From: Impatiens glandulifera
Taxonomy: Eukaryota; Streptophyta; Magnoliopsida; Ericales; Balsaminaceae
NCBI RefSeq assembly: GCF_907164915.1
Contig: NC_061862.1
Span: 78,767,718-78,831,717 of the forward strand
Length of the DNA stretch: 64,000 bases
Reading direction: 5' to 3'
In this document: positions 36,760-49,955 of the stretch, piece after piece
How positions within the stretch are numbered: the first letter of the stretch is position 1
Layout of the letters: every line of letters begins with the position of its first letter
The notes under the pieces: model-generated
Seen by the model: the letters and a program-made list of their open reading frames with translations, nothing else
Databases searched by the model: none
What the model was told of the DNA's origin: nothing
Translations under genes and position numbers: made by a program

Positions 36760-38156
36760 ATTGTTTTGATATTCTTGGAGAATAAGTTGAATTTGTTATG
36801 TCTTATTTTTATATTTAAAATTTTGTTAAATCTGTCCATAATTTATGCAAATGTGTTCATCTCAATTAATTTATGCAAATGTGTTCATCTCAATTTCTCG
36901 AGGATCTTCTAATTCAATGTATGTACCAAATTTCAAATGGATCAAATATGAGAGGGGCAAAAAAGTATTTTTATAAAAAAATTATATTTTTACCCTTCCC
37001 TAGGGGTTAGGTGGGAATAGAGGATTCCATCTGCCCAAATTTATCTATTTTTTTTCTTAGAACTCTCTTTCACTCATCTATACAAGTAAAATTATGCCAT
37101 TTAGTTTAAATATATATAGAAAAAGAGTAAGGATACAATTGGTATGAAATAATTATCCTGAAATGAAATTTTGAAAATTATCTCTTCTGTTTGATTTTCA
37201 ATCAATTTATTGAATGAATGAGATATCATTTCTTATTAAAATTTCATACAAAAATTCTCTAACATATATTATTATTACTCATATTACACTAAATACCAAA
37301 ACCTTGCGTTTGTTATTATTATTATTACTATTTTTAATTTAGCAAGTCAACACGATATCTCTAAGTTCCGATTCATTTAAGTTCCAGTTTATTTAAGGCG
37401 TTTTTAATAAAAAAAAATAAATTTATTATGATTTTTTATTACTTAAAAATTTGAGACAACCTACTTTATTTGATCTATTTTATATTGACTAATTTTATGT
37501 AATTAGACACAAACTTAGTGTTTTTATTAAATAACATTACTCTAAAAATATGCTTACAAAATATTTAGTACACTAGCAATGATGTTTTAATAATAGTTAG
37601 CATAGACATTTATGTTGAAAAGTGACAATATATATATAAGTATAAATAAAAGAGGGATAGTTAAACAAACATGGTAAAGAATATCTCAACTCAAAAGAGA
37701 GTTATAAGAATGAAACTCGTCAACAAATATAAAGGGACAAAACATGTATAAGAACTTGTTATTTTCCTATTGATCCATATGATCCAACCTAAAATCATAA
37801 TAGGTTTAAAATTAATTTCAAATAAGTTTATCTTTAGATCAAAATAACATTTTCATGAAACATGTTACCGTATATATAAAAGAAACATCCATATATAATA
37901 ACATATTGTTACTTTTCATATAAATACCATGCATGACACACATGATATGCATGTTAATAAAACAACACAACCATCAAATAAACTAATGAGCCATAAAATA
38001 ATAAATAATTTTTTCTAATGAAAATTCATGTTAAACATGTTGAACTCAACTACGAAAAACATACTAATTGATTGCATAACCACATATTAATTTGTTTTTT
38101 CGAGTATTATTGTTAAACTAACATGTATTTATTACACATTTTTTTATCGTACATAT
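35870..38156 (+). repeat. segmental duplication unit 2, second piece
   Basis: Parallel to 28489-31530 of unit 1 with many substitutions and indels. It lacks the hAT element and the long (ATT)n, but has its own (TA)n runs at 36419-36491 and 36714-36757 and a 30-bp tandem duplication (ATTTATGCAAATGTGTTCAT twice, 36841-36894). It ends at the CATAT target of the copia insertion D. Confidence 0.82.
36419..36491. repeat. (TA)n microsatellite in unit 2
   Basis: About 36 TA units; the unit-1 counterpart near 29022 has only a short TATATAT. A Tyr-Ile frame across it is an artefact. Confidence 0.93.
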
Positions 38157-38733
38157 TGTTAGAATATTTTGTATAAATCTTTATTCCTTAAGTCTATATT
38201 CTTAATACTCTATCTCGATAGATTGAGACAAACATAAATTGCGGAAACATACCTGAATCTAAAATGAAGAATGATTCATTAAGTTGTTCTTCGTTATTTT
38301 AAGGATCTTCTCTTTATCTTGGATCTTCTTGTCCTGGATCTGGACCTGGATCAAAATGTCTGATGTGGACGGGGTTTAAGTCTTCCAACACTCTATCGAT
38401 AGCCTTCTTGAGTGTTCTATAGAGATGAATGTAAATCTTTTGTCTAATGAGATAAACATAATAGGTAGGCTATCAATATGGATTGGTAACCTATCCCTAA
38501 TATACTCATTTATTATTCGGCCCATCAAGAAAATAATAAATGATATTTCTGTTTCTACACAAATATATCCTAATATTTATTAGAGATGTCTAAATAAGCC
38601 CATAATCTTTATACTTTAATAAATCACTTTAATTGGGTTTTAATCTTTATATGATAATAACTAATACACAATTACTAAATAATATATGTACCCAAATATT
38701 GGAAATAATTTCAACAATCTCTCACTTGGGTCA
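38157..38733 (-). repeat. copia D 3' LTR (560 bp) and polypurine tract
   Basis: On the minus strand CCCAAGTGAGAGAT (38730-38717) is a typical copia polypurine tract; the LTR then starts TGTTGAAATTATTTCC and ends ATATTCTAACA at 38157. The right-hand partner keeps ATATGTATCCAAATATTAGA (49924-49943), similar to ATATGTACCCAAATATTGGA in this LTR. Confidence 0.85.
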
Positions 38734-40890
38734 TATATATTTCCTTTAATTGTATATTATAACCTTAGGAGCACAAAATATTGTTATCATTTCCAAATAC
38801 ATTTATATCAATCTCGTCCATCAATTATATCAACATAGGATTAAAGCGATTTTTGTTACATATGTCAATACAATCAAATGACATAGATTAAACATGAGTG
38901 TGTAGTGTGGATTAGCATGTAGTGTGATCTTTAACATGTCTAATAGCAACTGGTCCTCCTTTATTCCTTATAGAGATCAATCTGAATAATTTTATAATCT
39001 TGATTTTCTTTAAAATTGAATTTTTAATTTCTTTAGAAACTGAATCTGTAATATGCACATAAATTATAAATTATATCTATACAAGCATCACAATATAAAC
39101 TCTCACTAAAACGGTATATCATCTAAATATGCAATATCCGAACAATATGTTCATGAAAGACCTCAGATAGCAAATATTTAGAGAACTGATCCGTAATTTA
39201 AGAATTTGTCTAAATATGCTCAATAGATAACTAAACATTCTAAATTCTTTATTTTCCAAATAATTTGATTTAGTCGAACTCATATTACTCTTAAAGTAAA
39301 AGAACAGTAGATTATTAATGTCACATAATATCTTTAGTGGTTTTTCTTAAGGATGGCAATTTGAAACCTCCCCGCAAAAACCGAACCGAATTGTCCCGTT
39401 TGGGACGGTTTTTCTCCGAAATTGAACGGGGATGGGACGGGGATGGTATTTGTATCCCCCGCTCCGATTTCACCCCGATTCTACCCCGAACACCATAAAT
39501 ATAGTTAAATATATTAAATCACCAATATACTTATTTATTCACTATATTTTATAAGAGTAGTAAGGTTATTTTTTTTAATAATAATATAAAATTTTAATAT
39601 ATTACAATATATATTATATTAAAAAATTCGTTTATATAATTTTATTATATAATTTTTATTTATTTTTTAAAAATAAATTATTAATGGTGCCCCGAGGGAT
39701 TCCCCAAAACCGAAAAAAAATCGAACGGGGTGGGGATTGTATTAAAAAAATCCCCGAAAATAAAATGAAGCGGGGATGGTAAATGCATTCTCCGCCCCGA
39801 ACCGCCCCATTGTCATCCCTAGTTTTTCTATTTCATTCATAATTTGTAACCCCGTGATAAAGTTTTGTAGTAAGATTCTTTAACTAGAGGTCAAAAACAC
39901 AAAATAAATTATGCCATCATGTTGAAATAATTCAGTGTCTGCTTAACACTCTTACAATAATTAATTCTTTCAACTAATAATTAATTAACTAAAATTATGT
40001 GGTACAAATTTCCGACTGTTTTGGTATCCAACAAAATTCGAATCAAAATACCAAATTATCTCTATTCGATTCGATTTCACTATATGAGTATGTAATGTTT
40101 AGTTCTTAAAATGTTACATTAATTGTTTGGTTGCTTTCTAATGATCCAAATCAGAATCCTTTAAGTATTTGTCCAACATCATAAATATAATTAATTTCTT
40201 GATGCATATATTCTTAACGATACATTAGACTCTTGTTTAAGGAGTATTTTGTATTTATTTAATTTTAAGACTAATCTTGAAATATTTTTGAGACTAAATT
40301 TGTCTCTAGTTCTTTTAGAATATCCAATAATTGACATATAACAATTCTTTAGCCTAGTTAATTTTCTTTGGACCTATAAAGTCTAATATTAACTGGACAT
40401 CCTCAAAAGAATTCACTAGTTGTTTTAGTTGAAATTTTATTTCGTATACAAGTTGTAATTTTTAATTTTTTTTCTCCAAATAAATTTATTATATGGAGAT
40501 ATTCCATAAATGTTTGTTTCTAAATAAAGAGTATATGAAGTAGTTCTTTATTTCTTCATCTTTAATATCAATTGTCAATGTCCACATCGATGTTTTTTTA
40601 CCATCAATTCTTTTGACAACTAACTCAACCGTACATCAACACAATTACTTTAGATAGTAATATTGAAGTTTACCATTAAATGTGTATGAGTACTGAAGTT
40701 AAATTACTCTTATAACAAACAAACAAAAAATTGTAATATGTATTCTTTTATACACCACTTTTTTAGTAATTTTTTTTTAGGTGCAACATCTAAAATTTTA
40801 CAACATCATTTTTTAAAAATTTTTAAAATATTTGCTAAGTGAACACTATTTATGTTATTTTGTTTCAATTTTTTATTTTTTAATTATATA
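38734..40890 (-). pseudogene. copia D pol remnant (RT end and RNase H)
   Basis: Minus-strand translation across broken frames shows FDSNFVGYQNSRKFV near 40020, matching the copia RNase H block DSDFAGCxDSRKSTSG. Other parts are too decayed for confident assignment. A hAT element (39348-39821) interrupts it. Confidence 0.6.
39348..39821. mobile_element. non-autonomous hAT element, 474 bp, perfect 8-bp TSD
   Basis: Terminal inverted repeats TAAGGATGGCAAT (left) and TAGGGATGACAAT (right, other strand) are flanked by the exact 8-bp direct repeat GTTTTTCT at 39340-39347 and 39822-39829. The subterminal parts are GC-rich (CCCCGCAAAAACCG, GACGGGGATGG, CCGCCCCGAACCGCCCC) against an AT-rich core, a pattern common in plant hAT MITE-like elements. 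No transposase is present. Confidence 0.9.
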
Positions 40891-42384
40891 TAATGTGAGT
40901 TTATATAGAGAATATATATATAAAGAACAGTTTAAATTCTAATTTATGAAATAAATATTAAAATCATACAGATACATAATTAAATGGAAAATATTTAAGT
41001 TATATATAATTAATTTAGAGTTACATATTGGTATTAAATAGTTAAGTAATTTATTATATTAATTATTTAAATAATAATTAATAAAGAGATATAAAGATTT
41101 AACATTCAATATATTATATACACATTTATAGAATTTAGTAATTAGAATTAAGTAAGGAATTTATTAACTAAAATAAATTAAGGAATTTATTATATATACG
41201 CATTTGGATTATTTATAAACTTAAGAAATATTTTTGATCAAATTTATACAGAAAATTGCGTTTTTATAATTTAATTATTTATTATAATTAATATATATGT
41301 TATAAAATTAATTAAAGATAATGTTGAAATATATGAAAGAAAATAAAGAATTATATGTATATAATTATTAGTAAGTAAGTTTGTAAATATATAAAATAAA
41401 GAAATAAAACATTCATTATTATTTTATTAATAATAATAATTTATAATTAAAGAATATTAATAACTTATTTATCAAGAATTAAATAAATAAATTATAATAT
41501 ATCAATTAATATAATAATTGATAAATTTAAAAATTTAGAATTTTATTGTAATCCTCGTATAATTACTTATTTATTAATTTTTATATATTATTTGAATTAA
41601 TTATCCATTGCGTAATATTAGACATACATTCGGCATATTGATTGATATTAAGAAATATGTCACTAAAATATTTTTTAATATCAATCAACCTACTTTATAA
41701 TCAACATAATATAGGCACAAAGACATGAAAATATTTAAATATGTAATATAACTGATTTAATAATTAATTTAAATAATATATACAAATTAATAAATAATTA
41801 ATTATAAATGAATGAAGATTACAATAAAATTCTAAATATCAATTATTATATTTATTAATATATCATAATTTATTTCTTTAATTCTTTATAAATAAGTTAT
41901 TGATATTTTTTATTTATTTCTTTAATTGTAAATTATTAATATAATAAAATAATAATAAATATTTTCTCTTTATTTTCTTTTTCTCTATTCTTTATTATTG
42001 ACTTTTTCTTGATTTCTCAATAAATATTTATTTTATTAATTTTTTAATTATTTATATATAAATATTTATTTTCTTTTATATATAACTCTTAAAAAACTTC
42101 TTTTACTAATAATTATATACATATAATTCTTTATTTTAACATTATTTTTAATTCTTTTTATAACATATATATTAATTATTATAATTAATATCTTAATTAA
42201 GTTATAAAACTCAATTTTCTTAATTAACGGGATAACTTCCTTATAAATTTGGTTGAAAATATTTTTTAAGTTTATAAATAATTTATATATAATTAATTCC
42301 ATAATTTATTATAATTAATAAATTCCATACTTAATTATAATTACTAAATTCTATAAAGGTATATATTGAATGTTAAAATCTTTA

Positions 42385-45300
42385 CACTAGTAGAAAAGGG
42401 ATACCGGTAACGGCAAAAAGCGTTACTAAACCTTCAAAAGTCGTTACTGATAACTTTCTGTCATGGCGAATAAAATCATTACCATTCGTTACAGAAACGA
42501 GTGTTACTGATACTTCTCTAGTATCAATAACGGTTTTCGAAAACCGTTACTAAAACTCCTTCAACAACAGTAAAAGTTTTAGCCGAGGTTAAATCGTTAC
42601 ATATAAAGTGACATTAATAACGCTTTTCTTATTTATTAAACCGTTACTGTTTTCGAAAACCGTTACTAATGTTGAATTGTTACAGATAAAGTTATAGTAA
42701 CGGTTTTCTTATGCATAAAACCGTTACTAAAAAAATAATTGTTTTTTTTAATTTTTTTAATATTTCATATTTGTACCTATATAAACAATAATAATAATTA
42801 TTCATTTTGCAAAACTATTAATAACCAAAAACCACAATTATCAATTCAAAACAACAATCATCCACAAACTACAATCATAAATCCACAATTCATCAATCCA
42901 CAAAAACCATAAATTAACCTACTTCAAAAAACACATAACCAAAAACTAATTAGACTTCAAAAACCACATAAACCTTAAACTAACTAGAATTCAAGTGGGA
43001 GGGGCATCATCTCTAGTGGGAGGGGCGGGTGGACATGGAGGGCGAGAGTTAACGGGAATCAAAGATAATATGTAGTTCATCTACTCCCTCATCACAATCA
43101 TCTCGTCCTGTATTTGATCACGCTCTTCATTTGATTGTTGTCTCTCCCTTTGTGCTTCTTCACGCTCCATTTGACGTTGCATTTGTAATTCTTGACGCTC
43201 CATTTCACGCTCCAATAATGCTTCTTCGCGCTCTCTCCATGACTAAAGTTTCTCAACTTCACGCTCCTCTTGAATTCTCTATATCTCCTCAAGTAAAACT
43301 CGGTTTTCCTCATGGATATGTTGCGTGTCACTGCGTAGTGTGCTAGAACCCCCACGAGCATCTGCTCTAAAAGATGTAGGTGTGACACCTGAGCCCATAC
43401 TCACGACTCGCCCATGTCCCTGAGACCCGAACGCATATTCAGCCAACTACAGGTCATTCCTAGTCGGGTCTTCTTCTATAGCAGTTCACAAGGCAGTCTA
43501 CAAACACAAATTACATTTGATTACAGAAACCAAATAATTTAACATATAATTCAATAAATTATCATAACCTAATCAACATACAATTAAATAATCCAACAAT
43601 TCAATAATCTAACCTAACATTCAATAAACCAAATAATCCAACCTAACATTCAATAAACCAAATTATAATCTAACATAACACTCAATAATCCAACAATTCA
43701 ATAATCTAACATAACATAAAATAAATGAAACTAATAAACACGACTTACCACTTTTTCTTGAATAATAGGGGGGCCTCCGGATTTGGATCTTGCAGAGTTG
43801 ATTTTTTTGTATGAGTGTGGAGAAATAAGTCAGCAAAATTAGGCGAAGTACTGGTAGTCTTCTCCTATACAAATTTAATAATTGATAAAAACGTAATAAC
43901 ATTATAAACTTTGTATTCAATGATAAAACGAATCATTTGCCTCTCGACTTGCGAAAATGAGATGTTGCTCGCATGATTCTTGTACACAACACGCGACCTA
44001 TTAAGCGCATTGACATTACTTGTTTTCTGCAAATAAGAAAAGATTCTTGTTTAATGAATGATTAATGTAAGAGCTCTTTAAATAAAATTAACTTACCTTG
44101 AATTCCGGAGTGAGAAAGCGACGATCAAGAAGATAATGCCAATCACTTAGGGCGATCTCCAAAGGGGGATTTTCCCTAATCGCTGCCTCGTTACCTTCAC
44201 GAGCTTTAACGTACAAGGTGTTCCATTGACATCTCCATCAATCCCATAGTTTGTTTGCTTGGTGTAGACTTTGGCGACGATAGTTGTTGATGTCCTCCCC
44301 CACAACCTCGAAAGGATCCTGAAAAGTCAACATTAAAATACAATTATAGATTGTGATTAATACATCAAAACTAATAACTTATTGTGATAGCCATCCATAT
44401 GTAATCTAGCTGTGTGGAGCTCAGGTCCATATGTGATAATCAATCAAACATTTTCTTTATCAGTTTACATTAACACTACATCACAATGATATCTATCGAA
44501 AATCAGGATTAAGCAACTTTAGAGCATAAATAAAGGTGACTTAACATAAATCAACATCATAGAACACCTAATTGGCTAAATAATAATAATATAAACGTAT
44601 AAATTCGAACAAGTCTAAAAACTGTGATCTATCTGATTTCACTAAGCAATCTAGAACAATTGGTACTAGAAGAAGAAACTAAGAGAGATGACTTACAAAA
44701 TATCGGTTGGAGATCCTCATAAAATCAGGAGGATTTGGGTTTGTACTTTCATAATGGAAGGAAGAAAGTCTTCTGCTTAAACCGACAATGGAAGGAAGAA
44801 GAGATTTGGACGCGGAAGAAGATCAAGGAAGAAGACGACACTTGATCTCTCAGTGGACAAAGCAGAACCGGCAGCGAAAGAAGAAGAGAACGGGAGCGCA
44901 TGGAAGAAAAAAAGAAGGAAAAAAGAAAGAAGACGACGGACTTTCGGTTTTTAATAGAGTATTAGTAACGGTTTTAGATAACCCGTTACTGATGTTCATC
45001 GCACAGATTTTAAAGTGAAGTCATATCAGTAACGGTTATACTGAAAACTGTTACTAATACCTCTAGAGAAGACGAAGAGATTAAGTACTTATTAGTAACG
45101 GTTATCCCTAAAACTGTTACCAATATCCTTTTAGTAACGGTTTCCCTCCAAACCCGTTACTAATGTTCATCGCATAAATTTTAAAGTGAAGCCATATCAG
45201 TAACGGTTATACTGAAAAACTGTTACTGATACCTTTAGAGAAGACGAAGAGACTATGTACTTATTAGTAACGGTTATCCCCAAAACCGTTACCAATATCC

Positions 45301-45778
45301 TTTCAGTAACGGTTTTAGAGGGAGACCGTTACTAATGTTCATCCCACAAACTTTAAAATGAAGAGATATAAGTAACGGTTTTCAGTATAACCGGTACTGA
45401 TACCTTTAAAGAAGATGAAGGAAAGGGAACTTATTAGTAACGGTTATTCCCAAAACCGTTACCAATATGCTTTCAGTAACGGTTTCCCTCCAAAACCGTT
45501 ACTAAAGATCATCCGACAAACTTTAAAGTGAAGAGATATCAGCATAACTGTTATTATACCCTTAATTCGAAAAAGAAAATTTAAACCGCTATTATTTGTA
45601 GCGATGTTTTCTTATATCCATTACTGATTCCTTATATCTGTAACGGTCTTATATAGCTGTTACTGATATCTTAATAACAGTAACGATTTATGATAACCGT
45701 TACTGATAAAAATCTTCAGTAAGGGCGTTCGAGCGCCGTTACTAAGCTTCGTTACAGAAGCCTATTTTTCCACTAGTG
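42385..45778. mobile_element. CACTA (En/Spm) transposon, 3394 bp, 3-bp TSD
   Basis: The ends CACTAGTAGAAAAGGG and, on the other strand, CACTAGTGGAAAAATAGG are inverted and begin with CACTA. The 3-bp direct repeat TTA flanks it (42382-42384 and 45779-45781). Both subterminal regions (about 42400-42730 and 44955-45770) carry dozens of AGTAACGGTT / CCGTTACTAAT motifs in both orientations, the arrangement bound by the CACTA accessory protein. The interior has a degraded Transposase_24-type gene on the minus strand but no TNP2-type transposase, so it is non-autonomous. Confidence 0.93.
43030..44330 (-). pseudogene. CACTA Transposase_24-type accessory gene, degraded
   Basis: Minus-strand exons can be read by eye. 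44325-44100 gives DPFEVVGEDINNYRRQSLHQANKLWD-stop-WRCQWNTLYVKAREGNE then ENPPLEIALSDWHYLLDRRFLTPEFK. After a GT-AG intron, 44030-43940 gives KTSNVNALNRSRVVYKNHASNISFSQVERQ. 43866-43750 gives EKTTSTSPNFADLFLHTHTKK and following residues. 43480-43090 gives a glutamate/glutamine/arginine-rich coiled coil (EREMERQELQMQRQMEREEAQRERQQ). This is the plant En/Spm-type Transposase_24 family. At least two stops (TGA after KLWD, TAG near 43244) break it. The family protein is thought to bind subterminal repeats. Confidence 0.8.
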
Positions 45779-45935
45779 TTATATCTCTTTATTAATTATT
45801 ATTTAAATAATTAATATAATAAATTTCTTAAGTATTTACTGTGTAACTCTAAATTAATTATATATAATTAAATTAGGTAACTGAAATACTATAATATTTA
45901 TTTAATAAATTAGAAATTGAACCGTTCTCTAACTA

Positions 45936-48611
45936 TAATTCCTAACTCTTCAGGTATATAATTAATAATAATTAGTCATAATTAATTATCTATATATACA
46001 CAATAATGACGCTTAATTTAAAATTGTCTCCATTAGCCGTGTCCTCTTACCATAGCGATTGATCCAACTACATGAGAGAAAATGAATCAAATATATAATT
46101 GGTTAATCCACGGATATACACACGGGTCAATTTGTGGGTAGAAAAATCTTATTCATAAACATTAAAAAATAATCTCACTTATTTATCTCTCAATACTCTC
46201 TCTTAATCCCTCAACTTCTCCAATTTGTGGGTAGAAAAATCTTTTTCATAAATATTAAAAAATAATCTCACTCATTTATCTTTCAATACTCTCTCTCAAC
46301 CCCTCAATTTCTCTCATACGGTTAGACAAATACTAAAGAAGATGTTGGAAGCTAATGATGATGTATATTCTCAGTAGGAAATCGTCTTGATGACGCAGAT
46401 TATCAGAAGATATTTCTTTGAGAAGAGAGGGAGGACGTCGCCCTACTTTTAGGTTTCGTATAAAAAAAGCAGGCATCCAGGTTTCTTGATGGTAATCGTC
46501 TCTCTTTATATCTTTATTTGTTATTGAGGGTTGTTGATTATACATATTCTGAAAGGTCTTTATTTGTTATGGATAGTAATAAAAAAATCACTTAAACATA
46601 CAATCTTGCTTTCTTTATTTGTTATTGAAAATGTTTCATCTTTTTTATCTACCTTTTATTTTTTCTAACTGTATAATGCATGATTTTGTTTAGTAAATCT
46701 GATGTTATGCATTGGCAGATGAGAGCAAAGTTATCTAGAGACCACTTTTGGATGATTAACGAGAGATTGTACACTCTATATATATAACACTTAAATAATT
46801 TGTTGTTTTATTTACAATTCTTCAGGTGCTCTAGTATACTACCACTTTATTTTCTTCTTAATTTGAAAATTTTCAAAGTTTTGAACCGAGTGTTACGAGT
46901 GTTAGCTTAGGATCAGAAATTTGCAATGAATATTTTTTTTATTAAGTTTTTGTTGATGTAATTTTGTCGTTTTTATAGGGAGAACGAGTCTTTTAGTTAT
47001 TTCAATGAAGATTCATATTTGTGTAATGTGGTATGAACTCTTAAGCTCAAGTCTAAATTTCTTATCATATATTTTTATTAGTTCTTGAAATATAACTTTT
47101 ATTCTTTGTTATGTTTCATCTTTCTTAAGTCTTACTTTGTTATTCAGAGACACATGAGAGCAAAGTTATCTGGAGACTATTTTCAGATGATTAACGAGAA
47201 TTTTTATATATATATATATATAATAATTCCCGATTTTGTTTGGTTTGTTTAAGTACTTTTAGTCATCACTTTTGACGATAATGGTGCTATTATAATAGGT
47301 TGGTTTTTAATATTTCAATTGATGTTTTGATGGAGATGATGGGTTAATTAGATTCAACATTAAACAACTTTGATTTTTTTATTATGTTTTTCCAATGGTG
47401 TGTTATCATGGTTACATTAAACAACTTTGATTTTTTTTATTATGTTTTTCCAATATTGGTGTTATCATGGTTACACAAAGTTGTTTTTGGTGATAATGGT
47501 GTTATCATGCCTGGAGGTGTGAGCATTGGTAAGTCAGTGAAATTTTGATAATTTTATCATAAAATTGTTTGTAAAAAGATTTTATGATACTATTGCATTA
47601 ATTCTTGATTTTGTTTGGTTTGTTTCAGATACTTTCAGCCATTGTAGGCCATTATATTTTTGTATGCAAGCTATTATACTTTTGAATCTTTGTTCACTTA
47701 AAATACTTTAATTTTGAGATAATTGTGTTTAAATCTAGATTTGTATCTTCATATGTATACATTAACTTAAAATAATTGAAGATCAAGTATTTTTGTATAA
47801 TACTCCTATTTTTAATGTGTTTTATGAATTTAATTTTATTGAGCAACTTCTATTTTTATGATATACTTGTGTTTTTTATACTCCTATTTTTATAAAAAAA
47901 AAATGTTAGTAAAAATAAACTCGATAAATATAATTTACCATCCATATATTTTAATATTTTTTTATTAAATATTTCATCTAAATAATTTAAATATTTATAA
48001 ATAAATTCAAATAAAATAAACCCTTAAAAAGTCATCTATAATTATTGAAGTTTGCATTAAATATTATTATTAATTATGAAAACTATTTAGGAGATTTAAA
48101 TTGTAAAATAAAAATACCTTTGAATATGATCACTAACTAATAATAAATATTATTATAACCTCTCGTCCATATATTATTATTTATTTAAATAATTTAATTA
48201 TTTATAATAACTTCAATTAAAATAAATAATTCAGTTTCATTCTAATTTATAATTAATTAATAAAAATAAAATTAACGAATAATAAATATTATAATAATTA
48301 TAACCTTAATTGTTTTTTAGAATCCAATTAGTTATAAAAACAATCACTTTAATTTGTGAAAATTAGACACCAACAAAAAATTGAGTTTCATTTTACAAAA
48401 TTTTAGACAAATTGTTAGGTAGTACAAACAAATTCATAAATAATGGATACTTTATTTATTTATTATTATTATTATTTTGTCATATTTTAACTATAATGTT
48501 GATTTGTTCCACATTTACTTTATTTTGGTATTTATATATTTTATATTTTTTTATTTGGTAATAAACTTATTTATTTTTCTCTTCACTATTCTATATTTTG
48601 GGGATTTGAAA
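45936..48611. other. gene-free part of the copia D complex with small duplications
   Basis: A 93-bp tandem duplication (46128-46220 and 46221-46313, starting CAATTTGTGGGTAGAAAAAT), a pair GAGAGCAAAGTTATCTGGAGA / ATGATTAACGAGA at 46720 and 47157, and a 55-bp tandem duplication at about 47360-47475 (ACATTAAACAACTTTGATTT) are visible. No coding frame is supported. Confidence 0.6.
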
Positions 48612-49335
48612 TCTATATATATATATATATATATATATAATGATGATTAATTTTTAAAGTATCCGGATTGTCGGGTCAAGAGTCGTGGTTAATTTGGAAA
48701 TATATGTGAAAGTAAATTGACATTTGAGTTATATTGTGGGTTGACCCGCCAATAAACTTAAAACGGTTAAAAATAAAATTAAAAATGTTATAAGTGTGGT
48801 TCAAACTTGCAACCTAACAAAACAAGTACAACTCTTTAACCAACTAGGCTAATAACACTTTATATTTTAAATTCAACACCAAATTTGATGAACGCGGTAG
48901 TTCATCAATAGTTTTTAATCAGTCATAATTCTTTTTTGACTTTGCGCTATAGATTTCACTATTGTTAGTGAGCAATAGTGGAAGAATTTCGTCATATTTA
49001 TAGAGATATGAGACATAATTCATATGGATATAATAAGTCTCGTTTGGGCTACTTTAATGATAGTCTTTACATTTTTCCTTTCATTCGTAGTATGGGAAAG
49101 AAGTGGACTCTAGAGTTGAAACTAAATGAGTTGGAGAATCAAACTATATCAATTGTTTTAGAGATCGTTCTGCAATGTGAGAGTAATTGAATACTTGAGT
49201 CGGATTGTGGGTTGATCCGCCCATAAACTTAAAATGGTTAAAAATAAAATTAAAAATGCTATCACATTTTTACCGTAATATTTTTTCACGATTTTTTATA
49301 TTATTACTCGTGCAAATGCACGGGATAAATGTTAG
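48612..49335 (+). mobile_element. Helitron-like non-autonomous element, candidate ends
   Basis: The candidate 5' end is TCTATATATATA at 48612. The candidate 3' end has the stem CTCGTGC-AAAT-GCACGGG (49300-49317) followed after about 12 nt by GTTAGT, where Helitrons have CTRR-T. The stem-loop near a 3' end without terminal inverted repeats or TSD is the Helitron signature. The interior contains the inverse of the tRNA-like unit found in tandem at 34690-35870 (box A TAGCCTAGTTGG on the minus strand) and two direct copies of GGTTGACCCGCC-ATAAACTTAAAA. The terminal CTAG is not exact, so the end is tentative. Confidence 0.5.
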
Positions 49336-49365
49336 TTATTTTAAAATCTGAATTCCTTAATTAAA

Positions 49366-49427
<62 letters not shown>

Positions 49428-49430
<3 letters not shown>

Positions 49431-49616
49431 GAGTGATAGAGGGAGGGAATTTGGTGAGTGAATTTGGTGAGGGAATGACGTGGCATATCTTCATTGGTTT
49501 GAAAATGTAAAAATGGGAGGAAAGAGAGAAAAGAGAGAAATTATTTGATTTTTTCAGCGAATAAGATTATGCCACGTCATTCCCTCACCAAATTCTCTCA
49601 CCTAATCATTTCTCTC
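49428..49616. mobile_element. 189-bp MITE with about 48-bp inverted ends inside a (TA)n tract
   Basis: Left end GAGGAGTGATAGAGGG and then AATTTGGTGAGGGAATGACG-TGGCAT; the right end on the other strand reads GAGAGAAATGATTAGG with the same AATTTGGTGAGGGAATGACG-TGGCAT. It is flanked by TA-rich sequence on both sides (49377-49427 and 49617-49629), so a TSD cannot be resolved. No coding capacity. Confidence 0.8.
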
Positions 49617-49955
49617 TATATATATATTAGATTATTGAATTATAAACAACAAATTATTTTGATGTATATATTGATAATAAAAATTAGAATAAAGAAAGAT
49701 CTTGAATATCTAAACGTATTTAAAATAATGATCAATTTTATTATTTTAAGAATTATGTTTAATTATTAATATATAAGAATAAGTGAAATTTCATTTATAT
49801 TATTTTGTATTAATTATTTTTAAAAAAAAAATAAAAAATAATAATTAAGAGAAATTATTTCGATTTAAGGTTTAATTAAAGAATTTATGATATCAATTAT
49901 TTAAATCATATATATAAATAGTATATGTATCCAAATATTAGAAATAATTCCAATA

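Larger units (their letters stand above)
40900..45935. repeat. large inverted repeat (foldback), arms about 0.75-0.9 kb
   Basis: Left arm about 40900-41664; right arm about 41665-42384 and, after the CACTA insertion, 45779-45935. The reverse complement of the right arm follows the left arm block by block: TTAATTTAGAGTTACA, TATTTAAATAATAATTAATA, AAGAGATATAA, ATAGAATTTAGTAATTA, AGAATTATATGTATATAATT, TAGAATTTTATTGTAATC. The centre is a hairpin (TTGATTGATATTAAG ... TTAATATCAATCAA). No gene. A transcript across it would fold on itself. Confidence 0.8.
38157..49955 (-). mobile_element. copia element D on minus strand, nested with other elements, 5-bp TSD
   Basis: A complete 3' LTR (38157-38716) with polypurine tract, decayed pol, and a short matching LTR end at about 49850-49955 bracket an 11.8-kb complex. 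CATAT flanks both outer ends (38152-38156 and 49956-49960), as expected for copia. Joining the flanks restores the continuity of segmental unit 2 as seen in unit 1. The interior was invaded by a hAT element, a large inverted repeat with a CACTA element, a Helitron-like element and a MITE, and has lost most of its 5' half, including most of the 5' LTR. Confidence 0.75.
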
